The position numbers were made by a program, and so were the translations under genes. Shown in pieces: positions 24,979 to 34,400 of a DNA stretch of 48,369 nucleotides. Source of the DNA: Macrococcoides bohemicum. GTDB lineage: Bacteria > Bacillota > Bacilli > Staphylococcales > Staphylococcaceae. The notes under the pieces were generated by a model, which had not been told where the DNA came from, ran no database searches, and was given only the letters and a program-made list of their open reading frames with translations. Numbering within the stretch: position 1 is the first letter of the stretch; each line of letters opens with the position of its first letter. The stretch lies in NCBI RefSeq assembly GCF_042658685.1, contig NZ_JBHSQY010000028.1. One strand, given 5' to 3'.

Positions 24979-27354
24979 ATGACTTTATGGATAGTATTGC
25001 TGCCATTTATAGCAGCGTTATTTCCAATTATTCTACAGAAACAAATACGTACTATTCATACGGGTTGGTTTGTACTACCCATTCCTGTAATTGCTTCAAT
25101 ATTCTTTATCAGCAAATTATCTTCATTAGGTCAGACATTGTTTGAAAAGAATAACTGGATGTCACGTATAGGATTAAATTTAAACTTTAAAATAGATGGC
25201 ATTAGTTTACTTTTTGCTCTGCTTATTTCTGTGATAGGTATGCTCGTAGTATTCTATTCTATTTCATATCTTAGTAAACGAGAAGAACTTGGAAAATTCT
25301 ATACATATTTATTGTTATTTATGGGTGCAATGTTTGGCGTTGTACTGAGCGATAATATTTTAGCACTTTATATGTTCTGGGAACTGACGAGTATTTCAAG
25401 TTTCTTATTGATTTCGTTCTGGTATTTTAAAGAAAAATCAATTCAGGGTGCTTTGAAATCGATGTTAATCACCGTCTTTGGTGGTTTAATGTTACTAGGT
25501 GCTATTGCCATCTTAGTTAGTATTACACACACGACTTCAATAGATGCAATGATTCAAAACGCAAATTTAATTCAGCATCACAAATTATTTCCGTTAGCTA
25601 TCGTATTAATCTTATTAGCCGCATTTACTAAATCAGCTCAGTTTCCATTTCATATATGGTTACCAGATGCTATGGAAGCACCGACACCAGTAAGTGCATA
25701 TCTGCATTCAGCGACAATGGTTAAAGCCGGTATTTATCTCGTAGCAAGGTTTACTCCTATTTTTGCTGTCAGTAATATATGGACAAACAGCTTAATCTTT
25801 ATCGGCTTATTCACAATGTGTTTTGCATCGTTGAAAGCTGTTAATCAAAAAGATTTAAAAGGGATTCTTGCATTCAGTACAATCAGTCAGTTAGGACTTA
25901 TTATGTCTTTACTTGGATTTGGCTCATTTGCACTAAAAAATAATCATAATGAACTTTTCGTTATTGCAGTTACGGCTAGTGTGTTCCACATTTTAAATCA
26001 TGCCTCATTTAAAGGCGCTCTATTTATGGCTGTAGGTATTATCGACCACGAAACAGGATCACGTGATATCCGTAAGCTTAATGGATTACTAACATTAATG
26101 CCTGTAACTTTCACAATTGCAGTGCTTGGCTTATTAAGTATGGCAGGTGTCCCACCCTTTAACGGATTTTTAAGTAAAGAAATGTTTATTACATCTGTTT
26201 TAAATGCAGTAAAGAGTAGTTTCTCAGGTCAACCATTGCTTTCAAGTAGTGCATTAATACTTATGTTTATAGGGAGTATATTTACTTTTATATACTGTAT
26301 AAAGTTAATCATCGATATTTTCTTTGGCTCCCCTAAAGATAATACAACTGAGAAACAGCCTCACGAAGCTCCAAAGTTATTACTAGCTTCACCTATTATA
26401 TTAATCAGCATCATGGTTGTGATTTCACTTGTTCCAAATATATTTTTACCATTATTAAATGCGGCGACAAACAGTATATTAAATCAGTCTGTTCATATAG
26501 AGCAAATCCATCATTTTCATGGATTTAATACACCACTATTTATTACATTAGCTATCATTATTTTTGGTGCACTACTCGTTGCTACTTTTAAATACTGGGA
26601 AAAAATATATACTTTTTTCCCTGCTCAGTTCAGTCTGAATAGGGGATATGATCTGTTACTTACACAATCACAAAAGAAAAGTAAGTTAATCAATCAGTTT
26701 CTCGTGTTAAGAACCATTCGTTTCAGTATGTCTGCAATACTGATTACGTTTATTATCATAACAAGCTATGTATTTATCAATAATCCGATTCATTTTAATT
26801 TTGAGTCGCTAGGTTCAATCCAGCCATATGAGTTGATCCTCATTGGCATCATATTAATTGCAAATATTATGATCTTAAAATCAAAATCGCGTTTATTTAG
26901 TATTATCATGTTAAGTACTATCGGTTATTCCATTGCACTATTATTCGTTTTCTTTGATGCACCTGACCTAGCATTAACACAACTTGCTATTGAAACGATT
27001 TCAACAGCATTATTCTTAATGTGTTTCTATCATCTACCACGTCAGTATCGTCATGAAGAAAGTTCAAAATTTAAGTTATCAAATTTTGTGATTGCATTGC
27101 TTTCAGGTATTTGTGTCACAATCATTGCTTTAGCAGCATTTAGTAACAAACTTTATCCATCCATTGCAGAATATTATATTAAAAATGTATATGAACTTGC
27201 CGCAGGAAAAAATATGGTAAACGTAATTTTAGTAGACTTCCGTGGATTTGATACTTTATTCGAATCAAGTGTACTAGGAATAGCAGGTATAGGTATCTAT
27301 ACATTAATACGATTAAGACAGAATAGAGGTGATAATAATGAAAAAGCAAAATAA
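24979..27354 (+). CDS. mnhA: Na+/H+ antiporter subunit A (Mrp/Mnh complex)
   Basis: MnhA is the largest subunit of the seven-part Mrp-type cation/proton antiporter and is related to NuoL of complex I. It has 791 aa and about 20 membrane helices. The proton-channel core includes LLFMGAMFGVVLSDNILAL, YMFWELTSISSFLLI with the conserved Glu, and FTKSAQFPFHIWLPDAMEAPTPVSAYLHSATMVKAG with Lys, Pro and His. HASFKGALFMAVG and GVPPFNGFLSKEMF are also present. The C-terminal part (FFDAPDLALTQLAIETIS) is the typical MrpA extension. It is the first gene of the operon; mnhB begins inside its last 17 bases. Confidence 0.95.
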   Translation: MTLWIVLLPFIAALFPIILQKQIRTIHTGWFVLPIPVIASIFFISKLSSLGQTLFEKNNWMSRIGLNLNFKIDGISLLFALLISVIGMLVVFYSISYLSKREELGKFYTYLLLFMGAMFGVVLSDNILALYMFWELTSISSFLLISFWYFKEKSIQGALKSMLITVFGGLMLLGAIAILVSITHTTSIDAMIQNANLIQHHKLFPLAIVLILLAAFTKSAQFPFHIWLPDAMEAPTPVSAYLHSATMVKAGIYLVARFTPIFAVSNIWTNSLIFIGLFTMCFASLKAVNQKDLKGILAFSTISQLGLIMSLLGFGSFALKNNHNELFVIAVTASVFHILNHASFKGALFMAVGIIDHETGSRDIRKLNGLLTLMPVTFTIAVLGLLSMAGVPPFNGFLSKEMFITSVLNAVKSSFSGQPLLSSSALILMFIGSIFTFIYCIKLIIDIFFGSPKDNTTEKQPHEAPKLLLASPIILISIMVVISLVPNIFLPLLNAATNSILNQSVHIEQIHHFHGFNTPLFITLAIIIFGALLVATFKYWEKIYTFFPAQFSLNRGYDLLLTQSQKKSKLINQFLVLRTIRFSMSAILITFIIITSYVFINNPIHFNFESLGSIQPYELILIGIILIANIMILKSKSRLFSIIMLSTIGYSIALLFVFFDAPDLALTQLAIETISTALFLMCFYHLPRQYRHEESSKFKLSNFVIALLSGICVTIIALAAFSNKLYPSIAEYYIKNVYELAAGKNMVNVILVDFRGFDTLFESSVLGIAGIGIYTLIRLRQNRGDNNEKAK

Positions 27355-27766
27355 TGATGTCATTCTACAGTTTTGTACGCTCGTTGTCTTCTTCATTATT
27401 ATCACTTTCGCCTTTGCCATATTTATGGGTGGTCATTATACGCCAGGCGGAGGGTTTGTAGGGGGATTACTCATATCATCTGCACTTCTCATTATTTTAA
27501 TTGCTTATGATATTAAAACTTTACAACAGATTATTCCTATAGATTTCAAAAAGGTCATTGCTATCGGATTAATGTTTTGTTACGGCACACCGTTAATCAG
27601 TATCTTACAGGGTAAACCCTTTTTCACGCATACTTTTGGTGACCTGCATTTACCGCTCCTGGGTGAACTACATCTTCACACTGCAGTATTATTTGATATT
27701 GGAGTAATGCTTGCAGTAATTGGAACGACTTTGACGATAATCTTAACGATTGGAGAGAATGAATAA
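27338..27766 (+). CDS. mnhB: Na+/H+ antiporter subunit B
   Basis: The 142-aa membrane subunit has four helices and the MnhB signature FAIFMGGHYTPGGGFVGGL. The start at 27338 (MKKQNN) has GAGGTGAT upstream; the in-frame ATA/ATT region before it does not. It overlaps mnhA by 17 nt and mnhC by one base, so translation is coupled. Confidence 0.95.
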   Translation: MKKQNNDVILQFCTLVVFFIIITFAFAIFMGGHYTPGGGFVGGLLISSALLIILIAYDIKTLQQIIPIDFKKVIAIGLMFCYGTPLISILQGKPFFTHTFGDLHLPLLGELHLHTAVLFDIGVMLAVIGTTLTIILTIGENE

Positions 27767-28107
27767 TGGAAATATTAATCATTATATTGAGTGGCATACT
27801 TGTTACTTGTGGTGTCTATTTGATTCTCTCTAAAAGTTTGCTCAGAATCATTATCGGATCTTCTATCATTTCTCATGCCGTCAATTTAATATTGCTTACA
27901 AGTGGCGGCTTAAAAAAAGGTGCTTCACCAATCTATGAAGAAGATCAGCATTTTTATACAGATCCAATTCCACAGGCATTAATATTAACAGCAATCGTAA
28001 TAAGTTTTGCTGTAACTGCGTTTTTCTTAGTACTTGCTTTTAGAAGTTATAAAGAGTTAGGTACTGACAATGTATCAGATTATAAGGGGGTACCTGAAGA
28101 TGAGTAA
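27766..28107 (+). CDS. mnhC: Na+/H+ antiporter subunit C
   Basis: MnhC is a NuoK-like subunit of 113 aa with three helices. The typical motifs are GVYLILSKSLLRIIIGSSIISHAVNL, where the Glu of NuoK is absent as in other MrpC proteins, and DPIPQALILTAIVISFAVTA. The hydrophilic tail is SDYKGVPEDE. Its ATG overlaps the mnhB stop by one base; GGAGAG is the ribosome binding site. Confidence 0.95.
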   Translation: MEILIIILSGILVTCGVYLILSKSLLRIIIGSSIISHAVNLILLTSGGLKKGASPIYEEDQHFYTDPIPQALILTAIVISFAVTAFFLVLAFRSYKELGTDNVSDYKGVPEDE

Positions 28108-29572
28108 TTTAATCGTATTCCCAATTATATTACCAGCTCTCACTGCTATTATTTTAATTTGTATCGGAAAAAAACCTATTATTAAAAGAATGGTAGCATT
28201 TTTTGGTACTTTAATAACATTTTTAGTTACACTTTATCAGTTTATACATGTTTTTAAACATGGCACAATATATCTAGAACTTGGAAACTGGAAAGTACCA
28301 TATAGTATTGTGCTCGTTTCTGATATGCTATCGGCAATTTTAGTCCTCACAACAACATTAATTACTTTGATTATAATCTATTATTCTTATCAATCAATTG
28401 GACTTGACCGAGAAACATATTATTATTACTCATCAGTGATGTTTATGCTGGCTGGTTTAAATGGCGCATTTACAACTGGAGATATCTTTAACTTATTCGT
28501 ATTCTTTGAAGTATTCTTAATCAGTTCATATGTGTTAATGATTATCGGAGGAACGAAGATACAATTACAGGAAAGTATTAAATATATACTTGTGAATGTT
28601 ACGAGTTCGGCATTTTTCGTACTCGCAATCGGTATGTTGTATTCAGTTATCGGCTCATTAAATATGGCTGATATGAGCAGTAGAATCGATGGCATAGAAA
28701 ACCAAAATATTATTGTGATCTGTGCGATATTATTTATCTTTGTATTCGCTACAAAAGCAGGTATGTTTCCTTTATATTTCTGGTTACCAGGCGCATATTA
28801 CGCTCCACCGATACCAATTCTTGCTTTATTCGGTGCGTTGCTTACTAAAGTGGGTGTTTATGCACTATACAGAACGTACAGTTTATTCTTCAGTCAATCT
28901 GGCGAATTCGTGCAGAACATACTGCTTGTATTAGCAATACTCACAATTATATTTGGGTGTATTGGTGCACTTGCATATCGTGATATGAAGAAAATTATCA
29001 TCTATAATATTATGATTGCCGTGGGAGTAATTATCGTGGGACTTGCAATTTTTACAAAAGAAGCTACAATTGGCGGCATTTATTACTTAATTCATGACAT
29101 GATTATTAAAGCGAGTTTATTTATGCTTATCGGTATCATTATGAAAGTTACGAATGAAACAGACATTAGAAAAATTGGTGGACTTATAAAAGATTATCCG
29201 CTGCTTGGCTTTACGTATTTTATTGCAGCGTTATCACTTGCAGGTATTCCACCACTAAGTGGTTTCTACGGAAAATACTTTATCGTAAAAGCAGCGATGA
29301 ATGAAGGATATGTGATAACTGCTATCATCGTATTAATCAGTAGTTTAGTCGTATTATATTCAGTAATCAATATCTTTTTACAAGTTTTCTTTGGTACTGG
29401 TAAAAAATACGTGCAACCAACTATCAATAAGATGATGTTTGCGGCAGTATTAATGACAGTTCTCGCAGTATTATTCGGGGTTATGAGTGATGCTTTATAT
29501 CCAGTCATTGAAAAAGCTGCATTATCAATTCATTCACCAGAAACTTATGTCAAAGCATTAGGGGTGAAATAA
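28100..29572 (+). CDS. mnhD: Na+/H+ antiporter subunit D
   Basis: MnhD is a NuoM/NuoN-like proton-channel subunit of 490 aa with about 14 helices. Key segments are FNLFVFFEVFLISSYVLM (channel Glu), FATKAGMFPLYFWLPGAYYAPP (Lys and Pro), HDMIIKASLFMLIG, and AGIPPLSGFYGKYFIV. The start at 28100 (MSNLIVF) lies 9-10 nt after AGGGGG and overlaps mnhC by eight bases. With MnhA it forms the two-channel core of the antiporter. Confidence 0.95.
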   Translation: MSNLIVFPIILPALTAIILICIGKKPIIKRMVAFFGTLITFLVTLYQFIHVFKHGTIYLELGNWKVPYSIVLVSDMLSAILVLTTTLITLIIIYYSYQSIGLDRETYYYYSSVMFMLAGLNGAFTTGDIFNLFVFFEVFLISSYVLMIIGGTKIQLQESIKYILVNVTSSAFFVLAIGMLYSVIGSLNMADMSSRIDGIENQNIIVICAILFIFVFATKAGMFPLYFWLPGAYYAPPIPILALFGALLTKVGVYALYRTYSLFFSQSGEFVQNILLVLAILTIIFGCIGALAYRDMKKIIIYNIMIAVGVIIVGLAIFTKEATIGGIYYLIHDMIIKASLFMLIGIIMKVTNETDIRKIGGLIKDYPLLGFTYFIAALSLAGIPPLSGFYGKYFIVKAAMNEGYVITAIIVLISSLVVLYSVINIFLQVFFGTGKKYVQPTINKMMFAAVLMTVLAVLFGVMSDALYPVIEKAALSIHSPETYVKALGVK

Positions 29573-30051
29573 TGGCGATACAAATGATTATACATACAGG
29601 GCTAGTCATACTATGGTGTATCTTAACTGGTTCTGTATCTTTCGGTAATATGTTACTTGGTTATTTATTTGGACTCATAGGGATATATATCATGAGACCA
29701 TTTTTACCTGGTGGGTTCTATCTCATTCCTTTCTTAAAAGTGCTACGTTTAATCGTTATATTTATTATCGAATTATTTAAAGCAAATATCAATGTTCTAA
29801 AAATCGTTATTGCACCAAAAATAGATATACAGCCTGCATTCTTTATGTATCCAACCGATTTAAGAAAAGATTGGGAAATCAGTTTATTGTCTCTACTGAT
29901 TACGTTAACACCAGGAACAGTCGTTGTAGCAGTTAGTGATGATAAAAGTAAGCTTTATATCCATGCAATAGACTTTAGTGATATAGAATCAGAAATAGAT
30001 GGCATTAAGCATTCTTTTGAAGATGCGATAAAGGAGATTGGATTATCATGA
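29572..30051 (+). CDS. mnhE: Na+/H+ antiporter subunit E
   Basis: The 159-aa MnhE has two or three N-terminal helices and a cytoplasmic C-terminal domain. The family pattern LLITLTPGTVVVAVSDD and LYIHAID is clear. MrpE is needed for full antiport in Bacillus, though it is more dispensable than A-D. The ATG overlaps the mnhD stop by one base. Confidence 0.94.
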   Translation: MAIQMIIHTGLVILWCILTGSVSFGNMLLGYLFGLIGIYIMRPFLPGGFYLIPFLKVLRLIVIFIIELFKANINVLKIVIAPKIDIQPAFFMYPTDLRKDWEISLLSLLITLTPGTVVVAVSDDKSKLYIHAIDFSDIESEIDGIKHSFEDAIKEIGLS

Positions 30052-30356
30052 CAATAGAATTTACCAATATTATCATTATTATCGCATTGATTATCGTTTC
30101 TTTATCGATGCTCGGTATACTATATCGTGTCATTAAAGGCCCAACTATAGCCGATAGAGTTGTTGCACTTGATGCATTAGGTATCTCTCTAATGGCAATG
30201 ATTGCACTATTCTCTGTACTGTTAAATACTAAATATTATATCAGCATCATTATGCTACTTGGCGTACTGGCCTTTTTAGGAACAACTGCTTTTGCCAAGT
30301 TTATGGAGAAAGGAGAAATCGTTGAATATGATCGACACAATCGTCATCGTCATTAG
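30048..30356 (+). CDS. mnhF: Na+/H+ antiporter subunit F
   Basis: The 102-aa, three-helix MnhF carries the signature YRVIKGPTIADRVVALDALG, with the conserved Asp residues of the MrpF family. Its ATG overlaps the mnhE stop by four bases (ATGA). It contacts MnhB and MnhG in Mrp structures. Confidence 0.94.
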   Translation: MTIEFTNIIIIIALIIVSLSMLGILYRVIKGPTIADRVVALDALGISLMAMIALFSVLLNTKYYISIIMLLGVLAFLGTTAFAKFMEKGEIVEYDRHNRHRH

Positions 30357-30669
30357 TATGTTCTTTATTATTATCGGTGCATTGCTGACAGTAATAAGTG
30401 CTATCGGTTTAATCCGCTTACCTGACGTGTATACCCGTGCACACGCAGCCAGTAAATCTTCAACGCTTGGTGTTATGTTTATGATGTTCGGCGTATTTCT
30501 TTACTTTTTAGGTCGTGATCATCATTTTGAACCGACATTGATTCTCGCAATTCTTTTTATATTCTCTACCGGACCGATTGGTGCACATTTAATTATGCGC
30601 AGTGCTTATTATTCTGGTACTGCTTACACAAATTCAACTGTGAGAGATGACCTTAAGAATGCAGAATAA
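30322..30669 (+). CDS. mnhG: Na+/H+ antiporter subunit G
   Basis: The roughly 115-aa, three-helix MnhG has the family motif AIGLIRLPDVYTRAHAASKSSTLGV. I place the start at the TTG at 30322, because GGAG lies 6 nt upstream; the ATG at 30328 is 12 nt from it and is the alternative. It overlaps mnhF by 35 nt and closes the operon, followed by a strong two-way terminator. All seven subunits are present and intact, so a full Mrp complex that expels Na+ in exchange for H+ is expected. Confidence 0.93.
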   Translation: MNMIDTIVIVISMFFIIIGALLTVISAIGLIRLPDVYTRAHAASKSSTLGVMFMMFGVFLYFLGRDHHFEPTLILAILFIFSTGPIGAHLIMRSAYYSGTAYTNSTVRDDLKNAE

Positions 30670-30690
30670 TAACATAAAAAGTTTAATACA

Positions 30691-30731
30691 AAAAAGCTGA
30701 GATAAGGATTTCGTCCTTATCTCAGCTTTTT
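30691..30731. terminator. Two-way terminator between mnhG and the thioesterase gene
   Basis: Perfect 18-bp arms (30691-30708, 30714-30731) with a TTTCG loop, A-run before and U-run after on both strands. It overlaps the thioesterase stop codon at 30717. Confidence 0.92.
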
Positions 30732-31109
30732 AATTGCCACGGTACATCGTGACGTGGAAATTAATCTATCATTGTCATCATATACTTTTATTTCCCAAAC
30801 ATGAGTCGATTTGCCTTGATGGATAATCAATGCTTTCGCATATACATCGCCTGATTTTGCGCTTGATATATGATTAGCATTAATCTCTAAACCTAATGGA
30901 ATCTCATCTTTACCGATAAGTAAAGATGAGCCATATGATGCTGCTGTTTCACAAAGTGCAACTGTTGCTCCTCCATGCAGGTAACCAAAAGGTTGACGGA
31001 CCAAATCAGTAATTGGCATTTTCATTACTAATAAATTGCCCTCAAAACTTACTTGTTCAATCTTAAAATGTGTTATTAAACTTGGTACAGATAATAAATT
31101 TGAATCCAT
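30717..31109 (-). CDS. Hotdog-fold acyl-CoA thioesterase (PaaI/YuxO type)
   Basis: The 130-aa protein has a hotdog fold with the PaaI-type helix motif YLHGGATVALCETAAS, where the acidic residue is the usual catalytic Glu, and the strand GLEINANHISSAKSGDVYA. Such enzymes cleave small acyl- or aryl-CoA thioesters. B. subtilis YuxO/MenI hydrolyses 1,4-dihydroxy-2-naphthoyl-CoA in menaquinone synthesis, which would suit the respiratory neighbourhood, but the substrate is inference. The start at 31109 has GGAGGA upstream. It follows yuiF by 25 nt and ends in the shared terminator. Confidence 0.8.
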   Translation of the reverse strand: MDSNLLSVPSLITHFKIEQVSFEGNLLVMKMPITDLVRQPFGYLHGGATVALCETAASYGSSLLIGKDEIPLGLEINANHISSAKSGDVYAKALIIHQGKSTHVWEIKVYDDNDRLISTSRCTVAIKKLR

Positions 31110-31134
31110 GATATCCTCCATGACTTCTTTTTAT

Positions 31135-32448
31135 CTATAATACCATTGCTGCAATAAATCCGAAAATAATGAGCGGTATATTAAACAATAAGAATGTCGG
31201 TACACATGTATCCCAAATATGGTTATGCTGACCATCCATGTTAAGCCCTGCTGTTGGACCAAGTGTAGAGTCACTAGCCGGACTACCTGCATCACCAAGT
31301 GCACCTGCAGTACCAATAATAGCTATAATCGCCATGCTGCTTAATCCAATAGAATTTCCTAACGGAATAAATAATGCAGCAATGATAGGAATGGTTGCAA
31401 ACGAAGATCCGATACCAAGTGTCACAATTAAACCAACGATTAACATAAAAATTATTGTTAATACTTTTGAACCATCAGTGAATGCTACCATATCCTGAAC
31501 TAAACGTTCTACATCTCCAGTAGCACTCATAAGACTCGCAAAACCATTTGCAGTAAGCATCACCACACCAATGTAAGCCATAATCTTAATACCATCTGTT
31601 AAAGTGTCATCTAACGCTTTCCATTCATATGCAAATGATACAAAGAAAATTAATATCCCTGCTAATGCACCAAAGATCATTGATTCAGTCATAGTCTGCA
31701 CAATAAATGTACTTAAAATCGCAAGTATTGTTATAAATATGACGTATGGTCTAAGCGGCGGCCTATTCTCAGTTGGGGTTAAAGTTACGGTATGATATGT
31801 TCTTGGTTTTCTAAATATAATGAAGGCAAGAATGAGTCCTACAATAAATCCCATAGAAGGTATAATCATCGCTTTATATATATCGCTAAATTCTATTGCA
31901 TAATCTGCTTTATCGAATCCTTTTTTAATAATACCATGGAAGATGTATCCATAACCGTAAGGCATCAATACATACGGAAAGTTTAATCCGAAGCAAAGGA
32001 TTACTGCTAATAATCTTCTATCTATCTTTAACTCATTAAATAAACTAAGTAAAGGTGGAATGATAATTGGAATAAATGCAATATGTACCGGAATAATATT
32101 TTGAGACATACAAGAAATAATAATTAAAGAAACAAGTAATATCACTTTAGTATATATTCTCGTATTTTTCTTATTTTCAACTTTTAGTTTATTTATTATT
32201 TTCTCAACAAAATAATCTGTAATACCACTATAAGAAATTAATGCTGCAAAGCCTCCAAGTAACGCATAGCTTAATGCGACTTCACTTCCATCCACGATAC
32301 CTTCAGTGAATATTTTAATGGTCTTTTCAATACCTAGACCTGAAACAAGACCACCTGTTATTGCTCCTATAAATAGTGATAGCACGACATTAAGCCTACA
32401 TAAACTTAATATGACCATCACAAGTACTGCGATTAAAACTGCATTCAT
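31135..32448 (-). CDS. yuiF: YuiF-like Na+/H+ antiporter family membrane transporter
   Basis: This 437-aa transporter has about 11-12 membrane helices. Characteristic stretches are FTEGIVDGSEVALSYALLGGFAALIS, SQNIIPVHIAFIPIIIPPLL, LGIGSSFATIPIIAALFIPL, and the conserved GTAGALGDAGSPASDSTLGPTAGLN near the C-terminus. The pattern fits the YuiF group of NhaC-like antiporters; some members may carry amino acids instead. GGAGG lies about 11 nt before the ATG. It sits in a minus-strand run with yuiB and the NUDIX gene, opposite the mnh operon, so two different cation/proton systems are neighbours. Confidence 0.82.
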   Translation of the reverse strand: MNAVLIAVLVMVILSLCRLNVVLSLFIGAITGGLVSGLGIEKTIKIFTEGIVDGSEVALSYALLGGFAALISYSGITDYFVEKIINKLKVENKKNTRIYTKVILLVSLIIISCMSQNIIPVHIAFIPIIIPPLLSLFNELKIDRRLLAVILCFGLNFPYVLMPYGYGYIFHGIIKKGFDKADYAIEFSDIYKAMIIPSMGFIVGLILAFIIFRKPRTYHTVTLTPTENRPPLRPYVIFITILAILSTFIVQTMTESMIFGALAGILIFFVSFAYEWKALDDTLTDGIKIMAYIGVVMLTANGFASLMSATGDVERLVQDMVAFTDGSKVLTIIFMLIVGLIVTLGIGSSFATIPIIAALFIPLGNSIGLSSMAIIAIIGTAGALGDAGSPASDSTLGPTAGLNMDGQHNHIWDTCVPTFLLFNIPLIIFGFIAAMVL

Positions 32449-32503
32449 AAATAAATAACCTCCAAATACTTTAATTCGCTAATGTACTACCATGATAAAG
32501 GAG

Positions 32504-33559
32504 TTATTTATTTTCGTCAAGTGCTTCATGCATTAGTTTTATGATGTAGGTATAAACATGCTGATTATCAGGATAATTGATTAAATCAACTTCAAGAACA
32601 TTTGGACTTATAACATTAAGGCCAAATTGTTCAAGGGTAATTAAATCCAGAACATCTTTATGTTCTATCTGATGCTGAAATTGATAGGTAAACTCAAAGT
32701 TTTCTTCGATGAGCTTTGAAATGAATTGTAAATTATTATGATTTATATTTATCTGTCTTTTGTCAATTTGGCTCATACTACTTATCTGTTGTTCTTTATA
32801 TTCATGATTTTTTAACTGTATACAAGCTGTATTTAAACGATATTGTTTTGCATAGAACAACACATCATATAAAATATTAAAGTAATTTTGACGATGTGTT
32901 TTGACAGTCTTACCGTTGAAAGCAATGCGTGCTTCACTTTCTTGCACCATTTCGCTGTATTGAATATAGATAATACCAACAGAAGATGCTAATAATGCTT
33001 TTAATAATGATTTAGGTATAAAATTTTCATGCCTTATAACGATAAACAATGTCGTAGCACTTTTGGGAATATATTCATACATCTTAATATTTTCATCATT
33101 TATTAAACATATCGTTCTTTCTGTAACTTCATCTGGAATTGCTGTTAACGTATTTTCCACATCACTATGATTATTATTTATTTTAAATAAGTTATACAAC
33201 GCTGTCTGAATCATCATCACTTGTTCATGTGACAAATATTTTGAAAGTAATGCCAGATGAATATTCATGTGGACAGCTCGTTTTAATATCTCTGAATTTT
33301 TAAGATATAAATTTTCAATCACTGTAACGTGATTAATAACCTTCTGCATATCAATATGTTTTAAATTTCCGACTGGTATAAATAAAAATAAAGTATTCTC
33401 CGATGAAATAAAGTATGGTAATGTCTTATCTCGTAAAGGATACTGTGCTTCAATGATTGCTTTATGATTTTCCAGCAATGGTCTTAACTGACTGATTTGT
33501 GATGGTAAAAAACACACATAGCACGTGTCTATGTGTGTCTGTAAATGTTTATTTAGCAT
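32504..33559 (-). CDS. Hypothetical protein, 351 aa, no recognised family
   Basis: I do not recognise this gene. The product appears soluble: no signal peptide and no clear membrane segment. It is rich in His, Asn, Ile and Gln and has predicted alternating strands and helices. Segments that could help a search are TCYVCFLPSQISQLRPLLE, IPVGNLKHIDMQKVINHV, TLFIVIRHENFIPKSLLKAL and VTERTICLIND. No Walker motif, metal cluster or DNA-binding helix is obvious. AAGGAG lies upstream of the ATG. It is 11 nt downstream of yuiB and 55 nt upstream of yuiF, so it is part of that operon. Confidence 0.7.
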   Translation of the reverse strand: MLNKHLQTHIDTCYVCFLPSQISQLRPLLENHKAIIEAQYPLRDKTLPYFISSENTLFLFIPVGNLKHIDMQKVINHVTVIENLYLKNSEILKRAVHMNIHLALLSKYLSHEQVMMIQTALYNLFKINNNHSDVENTLTAIPDEVTERTICLINDENIKMYEYIPKSATTLFIVIRHENFIPKSLLKALLASSVGIIYIQYSEMVQESEARIAFNGKTVKTHRQNYFNILYDVLFYAKQYRLNTACIQLKNHEYKEQQISSMSQIDKRQININHNNLQFISKLIEENFEFTYQFQHQIEHKDVLDLITLEQFGLNVISPNVLEVDLINYPDNQHVYTYIIKLMHEALDENK

Positions 33560-33570
33560 ATGCCCACTCC

Positions 33571-33891
33571 TTAAAACATTGTATACCCGCTACGTCTTAA
33601 ATTTCTAATGACAAAACCTGCAGCAATTGCCCCTATTAAGCCCCCAGATAACATGATGATGTCTGCAGGTAAAAGGTGGGTTAAACCTGTCCATAATTTA
33701 TTAAATGCAAATTTTGGTTTCAATAAATAATCAGCTGTAGAAATTTTATCAACAATTGCAAATACAACAATCGGATATAAAGCCGTCATAATCCAAGTTG
33801 ATTTCAGTAACATATTTAAAATAAATGCGATACCAAAAAATAAAACAAAAAATAAAAGTGTTGAAATAATCAACTGAATGAGTGCTGTCAA
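33571..33891 (-). CDS. yuiB: YuiB-like membrane protein
   Basis: This 106-aa protein has three membrane helices (about 8-28, 33-48 and 77-95) and a conserved-looking loop, STADYLLKPKFAFNKLW. Length and topology match the YuiB family of Bacilli, whose function is unknown. It lies 11 nt after the NUDIX gene and 11 nt before the hypothetical gene, in the same order as the yui genes of Bacillus. Confidence 0.72.
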   Translation of the reverse strand: MTALIQLIISTLLFFVLFFGIAFILNMLLKSTWIMTALYPIVVFAIVDKISTADYLLKPKFAFNKLWTGLTHLLPADIIMLSGGLIGAIAAGFVIRNLRRSGYTMF

Positions 33892-33902
33892 AAATGCCCC
33901 TC

Positions 33903-34382
33903 CTAAGTATATAAGTGATAATGTGTATAATTAAAGTGAGCTCCAGGAGACTCAGTACTTGTTAGCGTTATTGCTTCGCTTTTTTCTTGTAAAAGATGAT
34001 GAATCATCGGTGATACAGTATTGTCCTGAAGAATTTCATCTGGCGTTCTCCATGCGACAACTTCAATTTCATCATTTGGATACTTGAGTGTAATATCAGT
34101 TGAAAGCGGTTTGATGAGAAATAAAATCATATTATCAGATATTTCATTATTAATGACACCGCTTCTTAGCCCGATTACACCTTGAACTTCTCCTTCAATG
34201 CCAGATTCTTCATATAGTTCCCTTAATACAGCCTGATCTGCAGTTTCACCATTATCAATAAATCCTGCAGGTGTACTCCACATGCCACGCATACCGCTAT
34301 ATTGTTTCTTAAGTAAGAGCCATTCACCTGCTTCATTAATTACTATTGCATTGACCCCTAACCAAACTTTATCTCGTGCCAT
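33903..34382 (-). CDS. NUDIX hydrolase
   Basis: The 159-aa protein has a perfect NUDIX box (GX5EX7REUXEEXGU), residues 40-62, from GFIDNGE to REL-Y-EESGI, which binds Mg2+ and cleaves nucleoside diphosphates linked to another group. The N-terminal WLLLKKQY strand and the following GLRSGVINNEI fit the MutT/YuiB-neighbour type. The substrate is unknown. The ATG at 34382 (MARDKVW) has AAGGAG upstream; the longer frame begins inside a hairpin. That hairpin, the ndh terminator, ends only about 6 nt from the ribosome binding site. Confidence 0.88.
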   Translation of the reverse strand: MARDKVWLGVNAIVINEAGEWLLLKKQYSGMRGMWSTPAGFIDNGETADQAVLRELYEESGIEGEVQGVIGLRSGVINNEISDNMILFLIKPLSTDITLKYPNDEIEVVAWRTPDEILQDNTVSPMIHHLLQEKSEAITLTSTESPGAHFNYTHYHLYT

Positions 34383-34400
34383 AATATTCTCCTTACTTAT

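Noticed and set aside
31131..31316. Minus-strand open frame overlapping the end of yuiF in another frame
   Set aside because: yuiF has the conserved antiporter motif in its own frame through this region, so this is a shadow.
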